64,000 nt of DNA from Colidextribacter sp. OB.20. Its GTDB lineage: Bacteria; Bacillota; Clostridia; Oscillospirales; Oscillospiraceae. The stretch covers positions 1 to 64,000 of the forward strand of contig NZ_QWKG01000007.1 of the NCBI RefSeq assembly GCF_009911595.1, written 5' to 3'. The position numbers and the translations under genes are program-made. Positions 17,889 to 26,837 of the stretch are shown here, piece after piece (the stretch's first letter is position 1; the number at the start of each line of letters is the position of its first letter). The notes under the pieces were generated by a model. The model made no database searches and was not told the DNA's origin. It saw only the letters and a program-made list of their open reading frames with translations.

Positions 17889-18800
17889 CATCTCTGAAAA
17901 TTTGGCTGGCTCGCCTCATGCTTTCTTGGTCCGCGTGAGTGTACATTCGGAGAGTGACAGCCTTGTCGCTATGCCCTAGCTTTTCGGATACACTAGCCAC
18001 ATCGGCTCCGTTGGTAATTGCGATGCTGGCAAACGTGTGACGGAGCTTATGGGGATGAAGTCCGGGCACATCATATTTTTGGCAAACTTCTGCATATATC
18101 TGGCCGGGGACTGAAGGTGCATCGGTTCCGGGCTGTCCTGCTGAGTAAAGACATAGGTGCTGATGGCGTGGCTCATTTGCTCCAGCCTGAGTTGCTGGAG
18201 CAGCCCCATGATCTCCGGGTCAACATCTATGATTCTTACCTTGCCACTCTTGGGCGTGTCCAGGTAAATGCCCTTTTGAGGCGTGTAGCAGAGGTTCCCT
18301 CGAATAGTGATTGTGTCAGCCTTGAAGTCGATATCTTTCCACTGGAGCCCGCAACACTCGCCCCGGCGGATGCCGGTGTCGATGAGCAAGCGCATCAAAA
18401 CATGCCATTTCAGCGGCTCATTCTCCAGAGCGACAAAGATACGCTGAACTTCTTCAGTCGTGCATGATTCCACGTCCTTGTCTTTAATCTCGCCCTTGCG
18501 AGGCTTAGGATGCTCTGCTTTATCCATGGGATTAGCAAGAATCACATCAGCCATGTACGCCATCTTGAATAGGCTGTGCAGGATGGTGTAGACCTTGACG
18601 CAGGTGGCGTGGGCCTTGCCCTGGGACTGCATAGAGAGCAGCAGGGCGGAGATGTTGGCCGGGGTAATGTCGGGCATTTTCAGATTGCCCAGGGCTGGAT
18701 AGATCCAATGGTTAAGGTTGCCTTGGTAGGCACAGCGGCCATTCTCGCTCATGGTGACGCTCTTGGCAGGCATAAACACCGTCTCGCCGTACTGACGCAA
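17863..18800 (-). pseudogene. Tyrosine integrase, frameshifted and N-terminally cut
   Basis: Catalyses site-specific integration into the tRNA end beside it. The SAM-like core-binding domain (GNLNHWIYPALGNLKMPDI) and catalytic domain are visible: first Arg in DTGIRRGECCGLQW, then HPHKLRHTFAS (HxxR) and LGHSDKAVTLRMYTH with the Tyr nucleophile. The frame breaks near 18065 in a run of A's: one missing base joins QKFAK to YDVPGLHPHK, so the catalytic His, Arg and Tyr are in another frame. Upstream of ATG 18800 the frame stays open for 45 codons with integrase-like sequence (EQKESGLRQKREATKVQT) but no start, and meets other DNA near 18905. Thus doubly damaged, unless the missing base is a sequencing error. 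Confidence 0.8.
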
Positions 18801-18913
18801 CGTCTGAACCTTTGTGGCTTCCCGCTTCTGCCGAAGGCCGCTTTCTTTTTGCTCCGCCTGGCTGACAACTTCACCCTCATGGCAGCGGCGCTCAAATTCT
18901 GCAGCAGGGATGT

Positions 18914-19012
18914 AAAAACGGCACGATTCCGCACATCAAAAGCGGCGGTGTGTACTACATCAACGTCCGGGCACTCGTGGAACAGTTGGGCAAACGAGAG
19001 CAGTCCGACTGA
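18914..19012 (+). pseudogene. C-terminal remnant of an excisionase-like helix-turn-helix protein
   Basis: A 32-residue tail (KNGTIPHIKSGGVYYINVR onward, ending QLGKREQSD) matches the wing and last helix of MerR/Xis-type proteins common next to Clostridia integrases. The N-terminal helices are absent; the sequence to the left belongs to the integrase on the other strand, so a deletion or inversion joint lies near 18905. Confidence 0.5.
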
Positions 19013-19054
19013 ACACCGGCAAAGACTACTGCACTGCGCAGAGAAAGGAGGTGG

Positions 19055-19291
19055 ATGCCTGTGGACAACAAAGCGACGAACAAACTGCGGCGGGAATACC
19101 CCAACTTTACACCGCTGAAAGTAGCTTCGGAACTGTTGGGGGTCTCGCCCCGTCAGTTGTCCAAGCTGGTGGCGGAGGGCCGGAAGCCGTTCTGCCTGCT
19201 GGGCGCCAACATCGGGACCCGGCAGTGGTACATTCGTATTTATACGGAACGGCTGATTGCGTATCTTAACGGCAACTCGCTGGAGGACTAA
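19055..19291 (+). CDS. Small excisionase-like DNA-binding protein
   Basis: A 78-residue protein with AAAGGAGG before its ATG. Residues 17-45 (FTPLKVASELLGVSPRQLSKLVAEG) form a MerR/Xis-type helix-turn-helix, followed by a short beta wing (QWYIRIYTERLIAYLNG). Excisionases bend attachment-site DNA and steer integrases toward excision. It lies near the broken integrase on the opposite strand. Intact by sequence. Alternative: a plain regulator of the element. Confidence 0.6.
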   Translation: MPVDNKATNKLRREYPNFTPLKVASELLGVSPRQLSKLVAEGRKPFCLLGANIGTRQWYIRIYTERLIAYLNGNSLED

Positions 19292-19420
19292 GCGAAGGTT
19301 TTAGTAATTGAGGGGGGTGATTGTTTTCCGTGAAAGCAGTCACAAAATTGGGCGGCAAGCCAACAGCTTTGAGAAAAGCCGCTGGCCTGACCGCCCAATC
19401 TTTCTATTTGGAGGAGACAG

Positions 19421-20383
19421 ATGAGACTACATGAAAACCAATTAAAGCTGATCTGCCATTTGGCACGATTTAATCTGTTGGATTATGCCAGTTGTCTGCA
19501 TATGTTAGATACCGAAGGGACCGGAGACCTGGTGGCCCTGTCCTATGCGTTTCGGCCACTGACGAAAAACAAGTACCTCACCAAACGTAAGGACGGCAGC
19601 GTGTCGATTTTAGCAAAAGGCCGGGCCCTGTTCCTTGATGTTAAGCCGCTAATCTCAGTAGGCGGTGGAGAGCAGTCTATCCAGCGAGTGATGGAGGTCT
19701 CTCGCATGGCTGTGCTGATGGAGGAACACGGCATCCCTGCCGTCGGGAAAGTACCAGAGTCAGCGGAGCCAGTATTTATCCCGTCGGCCTGTTGGCGAAG
19801 CATCGCACCAGGTATCTTGTCCACCACGTGTTTTACCGGGATGCTGCTGGCAGGAAAAGAAAAGTTAGCTGTCTATGACATTGGGAACGGGAGTATGGAG
19901 TGGCAGGTGCGGGCGGAGGGATCATTGTTCTATACAAAGTACGGTAGTTATGAAACAAAGGCCAGTGGAATGATTTTGATGTGTCAGGACGGCAAGCGAA
20001 ATAAGACAGCAAAAAATATCATCCGTCAGACCATGTGGAGCCGCCGGCGGCTTCTTTCGGATGTTTGTCTGGAGCGAAATAAACCAACCTGCTGGTCCCG
20101 TTCTCCTATTAAGCTGCGGGCGCAATATGAGCACGTCTATTTGACTACCCCAAAATGGTTTGGCATGGATATCAAGGCCATATTGTCCTCGGAGAAAGAA
20201 GTACAAAGCCGAAGTAAAAATGGAACAGGACTGCACGACCCGGCCCAGGGCGACTACGAAAAGTGGCCCTACCGCGTTTTTGTTAACCCAGGTTCGGTAT
20301 GCGGTTTGCTACCGGAAGCAGGACAGGCTGATTCTGCGAATGTACCCGGATGTGATAGAATTGGAGGGGACACAGTTTTATGA
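19421..20383 (+). CDS. Replication-relaxation-like winged-helix protein, probable frameshift near its end
   Basis: A 320-residue frame. The N-terminus (LHENQLKLICHLARFNLLDYA..LTKNKYLTKRKDGSVSILAKGR) is a winged helix typical of replication-relaxation proteins of conjugative elements; the part around EHVYLTTPKWFGMDIKAIL also fits. From about residue 286 the sequence becomes atypical, while the +1 frame reads LLTQVRYAVCYRKQDRLILR and VIELEGTQFYEYLSEEN, which looks genuine and ends at 20435. One missing T in the TTTTT run near 20280 would unite them. Against this, the present stop TGA overlaps the next ATG (ATGA). SD GGAGGAG before ATG 19421. Function in element maintenance is inference. Confidence 0.5.
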   Translation: MRLHENQLKLICHLARFNLLDYASCLHMLDTEGTGDLVALSYAFRPLTKNKYLTKRKDGSVSILAKGRALFLDVKPLISVGGGEQSIQRVMEVSRMAVLMEEHGIPAVGKVPESAEPVFIPSACWRSIAPGILSTTCFTGMLLAGKEKLAVYDIGNGSMEWQVRAEGSLFYTKYGSYETKASGMILMCQDGKRNKTAKNIIRQTMWSRRRLLSDVCLERNKPTCWSRSPIKLRAQYEHVYLTTPKWFGMDIKAILSSEKEVQSRSKNGTGLHDPAQGDYEKWPYRVFVNPGSVCGLLPEAGQADSANVPGCDRIGGDTVL

Positions 20384-20637
20384 ATATTTGTCTGAAGAAA
20401 ACGATAACGCAGATCGAGCAGTGCCTACCGGATAACGGTATAGCAAACGTAGACCAACTCCGCAAAATGTACGACCTGACACTGCGACTGCAAAGCCAAC
20501 TGCTGTCGGTCATTTATGATATGGAAACCTTTGGCGGAACCACAAAGCGGATCGCAAACGCACACAGCAGTGGGGAAAGCGATGCTCCATACCGCGATTG
20601 CGGAAGCGGCCCAGCAAAAACCTCTCCCCTATTTTAA
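20380..20637 (+). CDS. Small mobile-element protein, unknown function
   Basis: An 85-residue frame starting within the stop of the previous gene. The middle is helical and plausible (NVDQLRKMYDLTLRLQSQLLSVIYDMETFGG). It overlaps the RusA-like gene by 56 bases. Small proteins of this kind are common in Clostridia element modules, but I assign no function. Confidence 0.45.
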   Translation: MNICLKKTITQIEQCLPDNGIANVDQLRKMYDLTLRLQSQLLSVIYDMETFGGTTKRIANAHSSGESDAPYRDCGSGPAKTSPLF

Positions 20638-20875
20638 CAAGGCGATGGTGGAAATTGAGATTATCACCCCCAGAGGAAACAACAATGCCAGACTGTGGGA
20701 CACCTCCAACCGAGCGATTCAAGTGATACTCAATAATCTGAAAGGCATCTTTTTTGAGGACGACAACATGGAGCATATGGCCTTTTCGGTGGTTGGATGG
20801 TGGGGCGAAAAAGGTGCCACGATTATCCGTATTTCGGAGCTTAACAAATTACAGCAAATCAGAGACATCACATGA
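20582..20875 (+). CDS. RusA-like endonuclease domain protein
   Basis: A 97-residue protein. WDTSNRAIQVILNNLKGIFFEDDNMEHMAFSVVG places Asp and paired Asp-Asp in the RusA pattern (D..N..K..DD); RusA enzymes resolve Holliday junctions on phages and mobile elements. It is shorter than typical RusA (about 120). ATG 20582 follows GGGGAAAG. It belongs to the same short plus-strand module as the replication-type gene. Assignment is by motif, not by alignment. Confidence 0.45.
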   Translation: MLHTAIAEAAQQKPLPYFNKAMVEIEIITPRGNNNARLWDTSNRAIQVILNNLKGIFFEDDNMEHMAFSVVGWWGEKGATIIRISELNKLQQIRDIT

Positions 20876-21160
20876 AAGCCGATTTTTGGACGAAACTATG
20901 AGTTATGAAAAATGTCATAGTGAACAAAGCGGAGTGAGAAATGTGTGTCGGTTTTAGACTTCAATCCATTGTGATGCGCTGTAAATTGCACACAAAATCA
21001 GCTATGGTGAAACCAGGCTAGAGAGGGGTTCTGCGAGGAGTGTCTGCCTGGACAGACGCGACGAGCAGAACAGGAAAAGGAGCGGAAAGAGGTCTTGCGT
21101 CGGTATCGACGCAAACCTCTTTCCGCTCCCACAGTTTTATCGTTGTGTGCAGGCTTTCAC
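20876..21160. other. Intergenic stretch with a long palindrome
   Basis: No gene seen. 21079-21102 and 21107-21129 are complementary over about 22 bases (GGAGCGGAAAGAGG..CCTCTTTCCGCTCC, one bulge) with a four-base loop; no clean T-run follows. Could be an end of an element, a terminator or a regulator site. Confidence 0.5.
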
Positions 21161-21341
21161 TTACTCTTGGCAACAAATATTTTGCTCAATTTCGGCCTCG
21201 ATTATGGCAACAAGTTCACTGGGGCGTATGTCTAGTGCATTTGTAATCCAAAGAGTTTTAAAATTCACTTACTTGGCCCCATGTTCAATCGTCATCAAAT
21301 GTATGCGGATAATTCCCGCAAGACCGCTCAAAATATCTTGA
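21161..21341 (-). pseudogene. Remnant of an XRE-family repressor
   Basis: In one minus-strand frame: QDILSGLAGIIRIHLMTIEHGAK, TAA, then VNFKTLWITNALDIRPSELV ending CCQE. This is the XRE pattern (LA..AGI..H...IE.G....N...L..I..AL.I.PSEL) with an internal stop and no start. Confidence 0.5.
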
Positions 21342-21395
21342 GATACGTCCCTCCAGACTGTTCAGGCTGGCAACTTTTTAAAAAAGTGAGGAGTG

Positions 21396-22262
21396 CTACG
21401 TTTCTTTCCGGAGATAGGCTAACTGGGGTATTTTCTCTTGGGCGGGGGAGGCCTGTCCTTGGACTTTTACTGCCATGAGCGAAGTCAGAATTGTTACCAG
21501 AGAGGTAGGGGTGGTCATGGAATTGTAGTATACAAGGCCAGAAGTTTGGCACAGCAAAAGAATATCAGCATAACAGGCAGGAGGAGCTGTCGGTTTATCA
21601 GTAATACAGATAATTCGACTGCTCAGCTGTTCCTTTACGCTGTGGGCCACCTCGCCGATGATAGGAGAGTAGTTGGGGAAGGAGAACACCACAAACACAT
21701 CCTCGGGACCAGCGTTGGCCAGTCGGTTGGGCAAGAGGTTCAGATTGTCAAAGGACACCTTTTTAGCGTCCAGACACAAAAAATCCAATCGGGATAAAAA
21801 CAGATCAATGACAGGGAGGCTTAGTCCTTTGCCGACTAAATAGACCCTCCTGGCTTTGCACAAAAGTTCGGCTGCCTGGATTAAGCTCTCCTTACCCAAA
21901 CATGTAAAGGTATCTGACATCAGATTCATCTCATGCGCCATTACCTGCTGGAGGAAGTCTTCCTCAGGGCGGGCTTGGTAATCCGCCAAGTCACTTTTAA
22001 CCACATGCCTAGGAGAAATGACCCCTTGAATATAATACTGAAATCCCTTTTTAAAATCGCTAAAACTTGAATAACCCAGTTTTTTGCAGAAGTTAACGAC
22101 GGTGACCGACGTTACCCCTGCCTCTTGACTGAGCTGAGTCAGGGATAAAAAACAGACTCCATCTCCAGTTTTCAGAACAAAATCAGCGATTTTGCGCTGG
22201 GTATTGCTTAATTGCTCATAGATTTCCCGTATCCGTTCCATCGGATTCTTCATTCCGTCCAT
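21396..22262 (-). CDS. RpiR/MurR-family regulator with SIS domain
   Basis: A 288-residue protein. Residues 1-80 hold the RpiR helix-turn-helix (TQRKIADFVLKTGDGVCFLSLTQLSQEAGVTSVTVVNFCKKLG); residues 110-260 form a SIS sugar-phosphate-binding domain (ARRVYLVGKGLSLPVIDLF). Such regulators sense phosphorylated sugars. It is divergent from the peptide-transport operon, with the intergenic region holding an inverted repeat, so it most likely controls that operon and itself. The C-terminus (QGQASPAQEKIPQLAYLRKET) is unremarkable. Confidence 0.85.
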   Translation of the reverse strand: MDGMKNPMERIREIYEQLSNTQRKIADFVLKTGDGVCFLSLTQLSQEAGVTSVTVVNFCKKLGYSSFSDFKKGFQYYIQGVISPRHVVKSDLADYQARPEEDFLQQVMAHEMNLMSDTFTCLGKESLIQAAELLCKARRVYLVGKGLSLPVIDLFLSRLDFLCLDAKKVSFDNLNLLPNRLANAGPEDVFVVFSFPNYSPIIGEVAHSVKEQLSSRIICITDKPTAPPACYADILLLCQTSGLVYYNSMTTPTSLVTILTSLMAVKVQGQASPAQEKIPQLAYLRKET

Positions 22263-22286
22263 GTTCTCCTTTCAGATATGTCCTGT

Positions 22287-22315
22287 GTATCCGTAAGTCA
22301 TAGTTATACGGATAC
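22287..22315. promoter_or_regulatory. Candidate RpiR operator
   Basis: Perfect inverted arms GTATCCGTA (22287-22295) and TACGGATAC (22307-22315) lie 25 bases upstream of the RpiR gene in the divergent control region, followed by a very AT-rich tract toward the transporter gene. Confidence 0.5.
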
Positions 22316-22536
22316 TGTACTTTATATTTGACGCTTGTTAAGTGACATTTTAGCGCCAAAATAATAAAAATTCAAGGCTTTTTGACTGCCCATTTGTCCT
22401 TCAAAGGATGTACCCAAATAATTTTATATGATTTTATATAAAATTTTAAAAAAATTATATTTTATTATTTACTTTTTCCGAGACCTATGATATCATTTAG
22501 TCAGTAGCCCCAAAAAAGTAAAGGAGGAAACCCAAA

Positions 22537-24102
22537 ATGAAGCGATTCGCCCAATTCGTGTCTCTGGTGCTCTGCACAACCATGCTGCTGTCCGCCTGTG
22601 GCGGAAAGCCCGGAAATCCTAGCACCTCGGGTATAGCCAGTACGCCCGGCACCTCTTCAGCCACTCCCGGTACCTCCTCTAAAAACGAGCTGAAAGTTGC
22701 CATCCGGGCCGAGCCCTCCACCCTGGACCCCCACAATTCCACCGCCCTGGCTAATTTTGCTGTGCAGCGTGTGGTCTATGATACATTGGTGGTTCAGGAC
22801 AGGAACGGTGAGATCGTCCCCGGTCTGGCTGAATCCTGGGAGGTCATTGACGAGCTGACCATCCGATTCCACCTGCGCTCGGGCGTCAAGTTCTCTAACG
22901 GCGCTGAGCTGACTGCTGAGGATGTGCTCTTCTCCCTCCAGCGGGCTACCACAGAAAAGGGTAGCGCATCCATGTTCTCCTCTTTTGATGCGGAGAATTC
23001 TGAGGTCATCGACCCGCTGACCATTGATATTCGAGTCAAGCAGCCTTTCGCCGCCATTTACAACTATCTGGCTTCCGCCCGGGGCGATATTATCTGCAAG
23101 AGCGCGTTGGAGGAGATGGGGGCAGAGGCCTATGGCCGTTCCCCTGTGGGAACCGGCCCCTTTGTGCTCACCGAGTGGAAGACGGGGGACAGTCTTGTGC
23201 TCACCCGCAACGAGAACTACTGGGGCAGCAAGCCCGCCTATGAGAAGCTGACCGTCCGTGTGATTACCGAGGCGGCCAACCGGAGCATTGAGCTGGAGAC
23301 CGGTGGCGTGGACATTATCTATGATGTGGCCGCCAATGATGTGGAGCGGCTGGAGTCCAATGATAAGGTCAAGGTGGTCTCTGGGCCGGGCTACAAGTTC
23401 TCCTATATTACAATGAATATGTCCATGGCTCCCTTTGACGACATCCGTGTGCGTGAGGCCCTGATCCTGGCCTTGGATATGCCCACCATTGTCAATGTAG
23501 CCTATGGAAACAGCGCTACCGTGGCCGACTCCCTCATGGCCCCCACCGTCTTTGGTTATTCCAAAATCGGGCCCTATGAGTATAATCCCGAGCGGGCAAA
23601 GCAACTGCTGGCGGAGGCCGGCTATGCCAATGGCCTACAGGTAACTGTGATGCTCAATGAGGACCGGAACTTCATCGACGTGATGGAAGTGGCTCAGAAT
23701 ATGTGGCGTGACGTGGGCGTTGAGACCGATATTCAGATTATGGATCAGGCCACCCTGCTGTCCAAAGCCGCCAATGGCGAGGTGCCTATGGGTGTGACCA
23801 ACTCCACTCCCACCACCGGCGACCCGGACCATGCGCTGATGATCTGGCCTACCAGCTACAAGAGCTTCCTGCGCAACAGCAATACCAAAATTGACGAGTA
23901 CCTGGAAGCTGGTAAAGCCGCATATGACACCACGGAGCGCGCGGCGATCTATAAAGAGGCCATGGAATATATGTGGCAGCAGTACAACCTGATTCCCATC
24001 TGCTTTACCAATGCGGTGTATGCCACCGGGGTAGATGTGGAGAACTTTGTGTGCCACCCCGGCAACACGCCCAATCTGGCTGAGGTTACCTTTGCCCCCT
24101 GA
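22537..24102 (+). CDS. Peptide-type ABC transporter substrate-binding lipoprotein (SBP family 5)
   Basis: A 521-residue lipoprotein. A signal peptide ends in the lipobox LLSACGG (Cys21), then a Ser/Thr/Pro linker. The body has family-5 hallmarks: AEPSTLDPHNSTALANFAVQRVVYDTLV, GLAESWEV, FHLRSGVKFSNGAELTAEDVLFSL and VGTGPFVLTEWKTGDSLVLTRNENYWG. It captures peptides or similar oligomers outside the membrane for the OppBCDF-type genes 24967-28775. AAAGGAGG precedes the ATG. First gene of a plus-strand operon divergent from the RpiR regulator. Exact ligand cannot be read from sequence; nearby amidohydrolases suggest amide-bearing ligands. Confidence 0.9.
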   Translation: MKRFAQFVSLVLCTTMLLSACGGKPGNPSTSGIASTPGTSSATPGTSSKNELKVAIRAEPSTLDPHNSTALANFAVQRVVYDTLVVQDRNGEIVPGLAESWEVIDELTIRFHLRSGVKFSNGAELTAEDVLFSLQRATTEKGSASMFSSFDAENSEVIDPLTIDIRVKQPFAAIYNYLASARGDIICKSALEEMGAEAYGRSPVGTGPFVLTEWKTGDSLVLTRNENYWGSKPAYEKLTVRVITEAANRSIELETGGVDIIYDVAANDVERLESNDKVKVVSGPGYKFSYITMNMSMAPFDDIRVREALILALDMPTIVNVAYGNSATVADSLMAPTVFGYSKIGPYEYNPERAKQLLAEAGYANGLQVTVMLNEDRNFIDVMEVAQNMWRDVGVETDIQIMDQATLLSKAANGEVPMGVTNSTPTTGDPDHALMIWPTSYKSFLRNSNTKIDEYLEAGKAAYDTTERAAIYKEAMEYMWQQYNLIPICFTNAVYATGVDVENFVCHPGNTPNLAEVTFAP

Positions 24103-24124
24103 TTTCTGAAAGAACAAATGCAAA

Positions 24125-24155
24125 GCCAGGTGGATGCCAGCGGCATCCACCTGGC
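24125..24155 (+). repeat. Perfect 14-bp intra-operon hairpin
   Basis: 24125-24138 and 24142-24155 (GCCAGGTGGATGCC and its complement) with loop AGC, directly after the binding-protein stop and without a T-run. Such hairpins stabilise or partially terminate the upstream message so the binding protein is made in excess. Confidence 0.6.
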
Positions 24156-24177
24156 AGAATAGCGAGGGATTTGAGGA

Positions 24178-24942
24178 ATGGAACAAAAAAAACGCCTGGT
24201 ATTGGGAGAAATGGTCTGGCCGGAAGTGGAACGGGAGATGGCGAACATCAAAGTGGCGGTCATCCCTGTGGGCTCCTGTGAGCAGCACGGTCCCAACACC
24301 ACCTTTACTACCGACAGTGAGCGGGCATATGAATTTTGTAAGCTGCTTGGAGACCGGGTGGGAAACAAAATTCTGATCGCCCCCCCTGTTACATACGGCA
24401 TCAGCACCCATCATATGCCTTTTCCCACTACACTTACTCTGCGGATCGATACCATGATCCAGATGCTGTGTGACATTGCAGAGGCGTTTTCCCGCCATGG
24501 CATTAAAAAGGTCCTGTTTGTCAACGGTCACGGCGGAAACCGTCCGGTGCTCAATTCTGTGGTGGTCAAGCTGCAGTATGAATACGGAATTGACGCATAT
24601 TGGTCGGCTATGGGGACCAACCTGGCCCGGAAGACGCTCAGTGAACATCTGGACCTTCCTCCCGTTATCGGCCACGCCTGTGAGGTGGAGACCTCTCAGT
24701 GTATGTATCTGTGTCCATGGGTGGTCCATGAGGACCGCCAGCCAGGACAGCTGCATACAAACAGTATGTACTACCGCAAGGTGCTCTGCGACGGCAGCAC
24801 GGCATGGAACTGGAAGAAAGATGCCTCGGAAAACGGCGCGCTGGGCGACGCTACCCGCTCTACCCGCGAAATTGGGGAGGAGATGACCAACATCGCCCTG
24901 GATTATTTTGAAAAGCTGCTGGACGAAATTATCGCCCGATAG
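24178..24942 (+). CDS. Creatininase-family amidohydrolase
   Basis: A 254-residue protein with the metal-site motifs of the creatininase family: VIPVGSCEQHGPN (Glu and His ligands), TTDSERAYEF (Asp), VNGHGGNRPVLN and GHACEVETSQ (Glu). The family opens cyclic amides or cleaves formamide-type C-N bonds using Zn or Mn. GAGGGATTTGAGG precedes the ATG. It sits between the binding protein and the permeases, so it presumably acts on the imported compound in the cytoplasm. Creatinine itself is only one possibility; members also work on other lactams and formamides. Confidence 0.85.
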   Translation: MEQKKRLVLGEMVWPEVEREMANIKVAVIPVGSCEQHGPNTTFTTDSERAYEFCKLLGDRVGNKILIAPPVTYGISTHHMPFPTTLTLRIDTMIQMLCDIAEAFSRHGIKKVLFVNGHGGNRPVLNSVVVKLQYEYGIDAYWSAMGTNLARKTLSEHLDLPPVIGHACEVETSQCMYLCPWVVHEDRQPGQLHTNSMYYRKVLCDGSTAWNWKKDASENGALGDATRSTREIGEEMTNIALDYFEKLLDEIIAR

Positions 24943-24966
24943 TACTAAAGAGAGGAGGTTGGTGGT

Positions 24967-25953
24967 GTGTATCGGTACATAATCAAACGTATTCTTATGA
25001 TGATCCCTGTCCTGCTGGGTGTCACCTTTGTGATTTTTTCCATGATGTATATCTCTGAGGGCGACCCGGCCCGCATGATTCTGGGCGAAGGCGCACAGGA
25101 GTCCGAAGTGGAAGCCCTGCGGGAGGAGTTGGGCTTGAACGATCCATTCCTGACGCGATATGTGAACTATATCAAAGGGATTGTGACCAAGGGAGACCTG
25201 GGTACCTCCTATGTCACTGGCCGTTCTGTGAGTGAAGAGATTTTTGACCGCTGGCCCACCACAATGCTGTTGGCTGTACTCAGCGTGCTGCTGGCCACAG
25301 CCATCGGCATCCCGGCAGGTATTATCTCGGCCACCAAACAGTACTCCATCTTTGACAATCTGGCTATGGTTCTGGCCCTGGTGGGGGTATCCATGCCCAA
25401 CTTCTGGCAGGGATTGGTGCTGATTCTGGTTTTCTCGGTCTATCTGAATATCCTGCCCCCCTCCGGCTTCTACGGACCGATCTACTGGATTCTCCCGGCC
25501 GTTACCATCGGCACCAGTACCGCGGCCACCATCACCCGTATGACCCGTTCTTCCATGCTGGATGTGATCCATCAGGACTATATTCGCACCGCCCGGGCCA
25601 AGGGCCTCTCTGAACGTGTCACGATCACCCGCCACGCCCTGAAAAATGCCCTTATCCCGATTATTACCACCGTCGGCCTGCAGTTTGGCCGCGGGTTGGG
25701 CGGCGCCATTCTGACCGAGTCCATCTTCTCCATCCCCGGTCTGGGCAAGCTGATGGTGGACTCCATCAAGGCCCGCAATTACCCCGTGGTCCAGGGGGGC
25801 GTCCTGTTTATCGCCATCGCGTTCAGCATCATCAATCTGGTAGTGGACATCCTGTACGCCTTTGCCGACCCGCGCATCAAATCTCAGTATCAGAGCCAGA
25901 GCCGGAAAAAGAAGCGCTCCACCACTCAGGAAAAGGCAGGTGAAGCAGCATGA
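24967..25953 (+). CDS. Peptide ABC transporter permease, OppB/DppB type
   Basis: A 328-residue membrane protein, GTG start after AGGAGG. The opening MYRYIIKRILMMIPVLLGVTFVIF and GDPARMILGE are diagnostic of OppB/DppB. The cytoplasmic coupling loop is seen at DYIRTARAKGLSERVTITRHALKNALIP. About six membrane helices. It pairs with the OppC-type permease whose ATG overlaps its stop by four bases. A basic tail (QSQSRKKKRSTTQEKAGEAA) extends beyond the usual end. Confidence 0.9.
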   Translation: MYRYIIKRILMMIPVLLGVTFVIFSMMYISEGDPARMILGEGAQESEVEALREELGLNDPFLTRYVNYIKGIVTKGDLGTSYVTGRSVSEEIFDRWPTTMLLAVLSVLLATAIGIPAGIISATKQYSIFDNLAMVLALVGVSMPNFWQGLVLILVFSVYLNILPPSGFYGPIYWILPAVTIGTSTAATITRMTRSSMLDVIHQDYIRTARAKGLSERVTITRHALKNALIPIITTVGLQFGRGLGGAILTESIFSIPGLGKLMVDSIKARNYPVVQGGVLFIAIAFSIINLVVDILYAFADPRIKSQYQSQSRKKKRSTTQEKAGEAA

Positions 25954-26819
25954 CAGAATTGAGTATGCAGAAAAGACGCAGCAGCAGACGCAGGGAATTC
26001 TGGCTCCGGCTGTGCCGGAATAAGGCCGCTCTGATTGGTATGGTGATTTTGAGCGTCCTGATTATCACGGCAGTCTTCGCGCCGATTATTGCGCCTTACC
26101 ACTATGATGAGCAGAACTATCAGATCACAAACCAGCTGCCCTCCCTGGCCCATCCCCTGGGTACTGACAACTGCGGCCGGGATATTCTCAGCCGGCTGAT
26201 CTACGGTTCCCGGGTCTCCCTTCAAATCGGCTTTATCGCGGTGGGAATCGGCGCCGCGGTGGGGGGACTGCTGGGCGCGGTGGCCGCTTTCTACGGCAAG
26301 GCGGTGGACAATATCATAATGCGATGTATTGATATTGTCCTGGCCATCCCCAGCACTCTTCTGGCCATCTCCATTTCCGCAGCGCTGGGGCCGGGACTGA
26401 CCAACGCCATGATTGCCATCGGCATTGGCAGCGCCCCCAACTACGCCCGTATTGTCCGGGCCTCGGTGCTCACCGTGAAGGAGCAGGAGTTTGTAGAGGC
26501 CGCCCGGTGTGTGGGCGCCAGTGACGCCTATATCATCCTGCGGGAAATTCTTCCCAACGCCCTCTCCCCCATTATTGTACAGGCCACATTGGGGGTAGCT
26601 TCGGCAATTCTGAGCGCCGCTGCGCTGAGCTTCATCGGGCTGGGTATTCAGCCGCCCTCTCCAGAGTGGGGAGCCATGCTGTCCGCCGGGCGGGTCTATA
26701 TCCGCGATTTCTGGCCCATTGTCACCTTCCCCGGTGTGGCCATCATGATCACCATTTTTGCGCTGAACCTCTTTGGGGACGGCCTGCGGGATGTGCTGGA
26801 CCCCAAACTGAGACGCTGA
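25950..26819 (+). CDS. Peptide ABC transporter permease, OppC/DppC type
   Basis: A 289-residue permease. The N-terminus FWLRLCRNKAALIGMVILSVLIITAVFAP and the segment HPLGTDNCGRDILSRLIYGSRVSL are OppC/DppC signatures; the EAA loop is EFVEAARCVGASDAYIILREILPNALSP. Stop/start overlap (ATGA) with the OppB gene indicates coupling; the ATPase gene follows after 18 bases. Works with OppB to form the channel. Confidence 0.9.
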   Translation: MTELSMQKRRSSRRREFWLRLCRNKAALIGMVILSVLIITAVFAPIIAPYHYDEQNYQITNQLPSLAHPLGTDNCGRDILSRLIYGSRVSLQIGFIAVGIGAAVGGLLGAVAAFYGKAVDNIIMRCIDIVLAIPSTLLAISISAALGPGLTNAMIAIGIGSAPNYARIVRASVLTVKEQEFVEAARCVGASDAYIILREILPNALSPIIVQATLGVASAILSAAALSFIGLGIQPPSPEWGAMLSAGRVYIRDFWPIVTFPGVAIMITIFALNLFGDGLRDVLDPKLRR

Positions 26820-26837
26820 GAGCAGGAGGCATCTCCG

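Noticed and set aside
23635-25635. Long minus-strand open frame of 666 codons
   Set aside because: Antisense to the intact binding-protein, creatininase and permease genes; composition is that of a GC-rich shadow.
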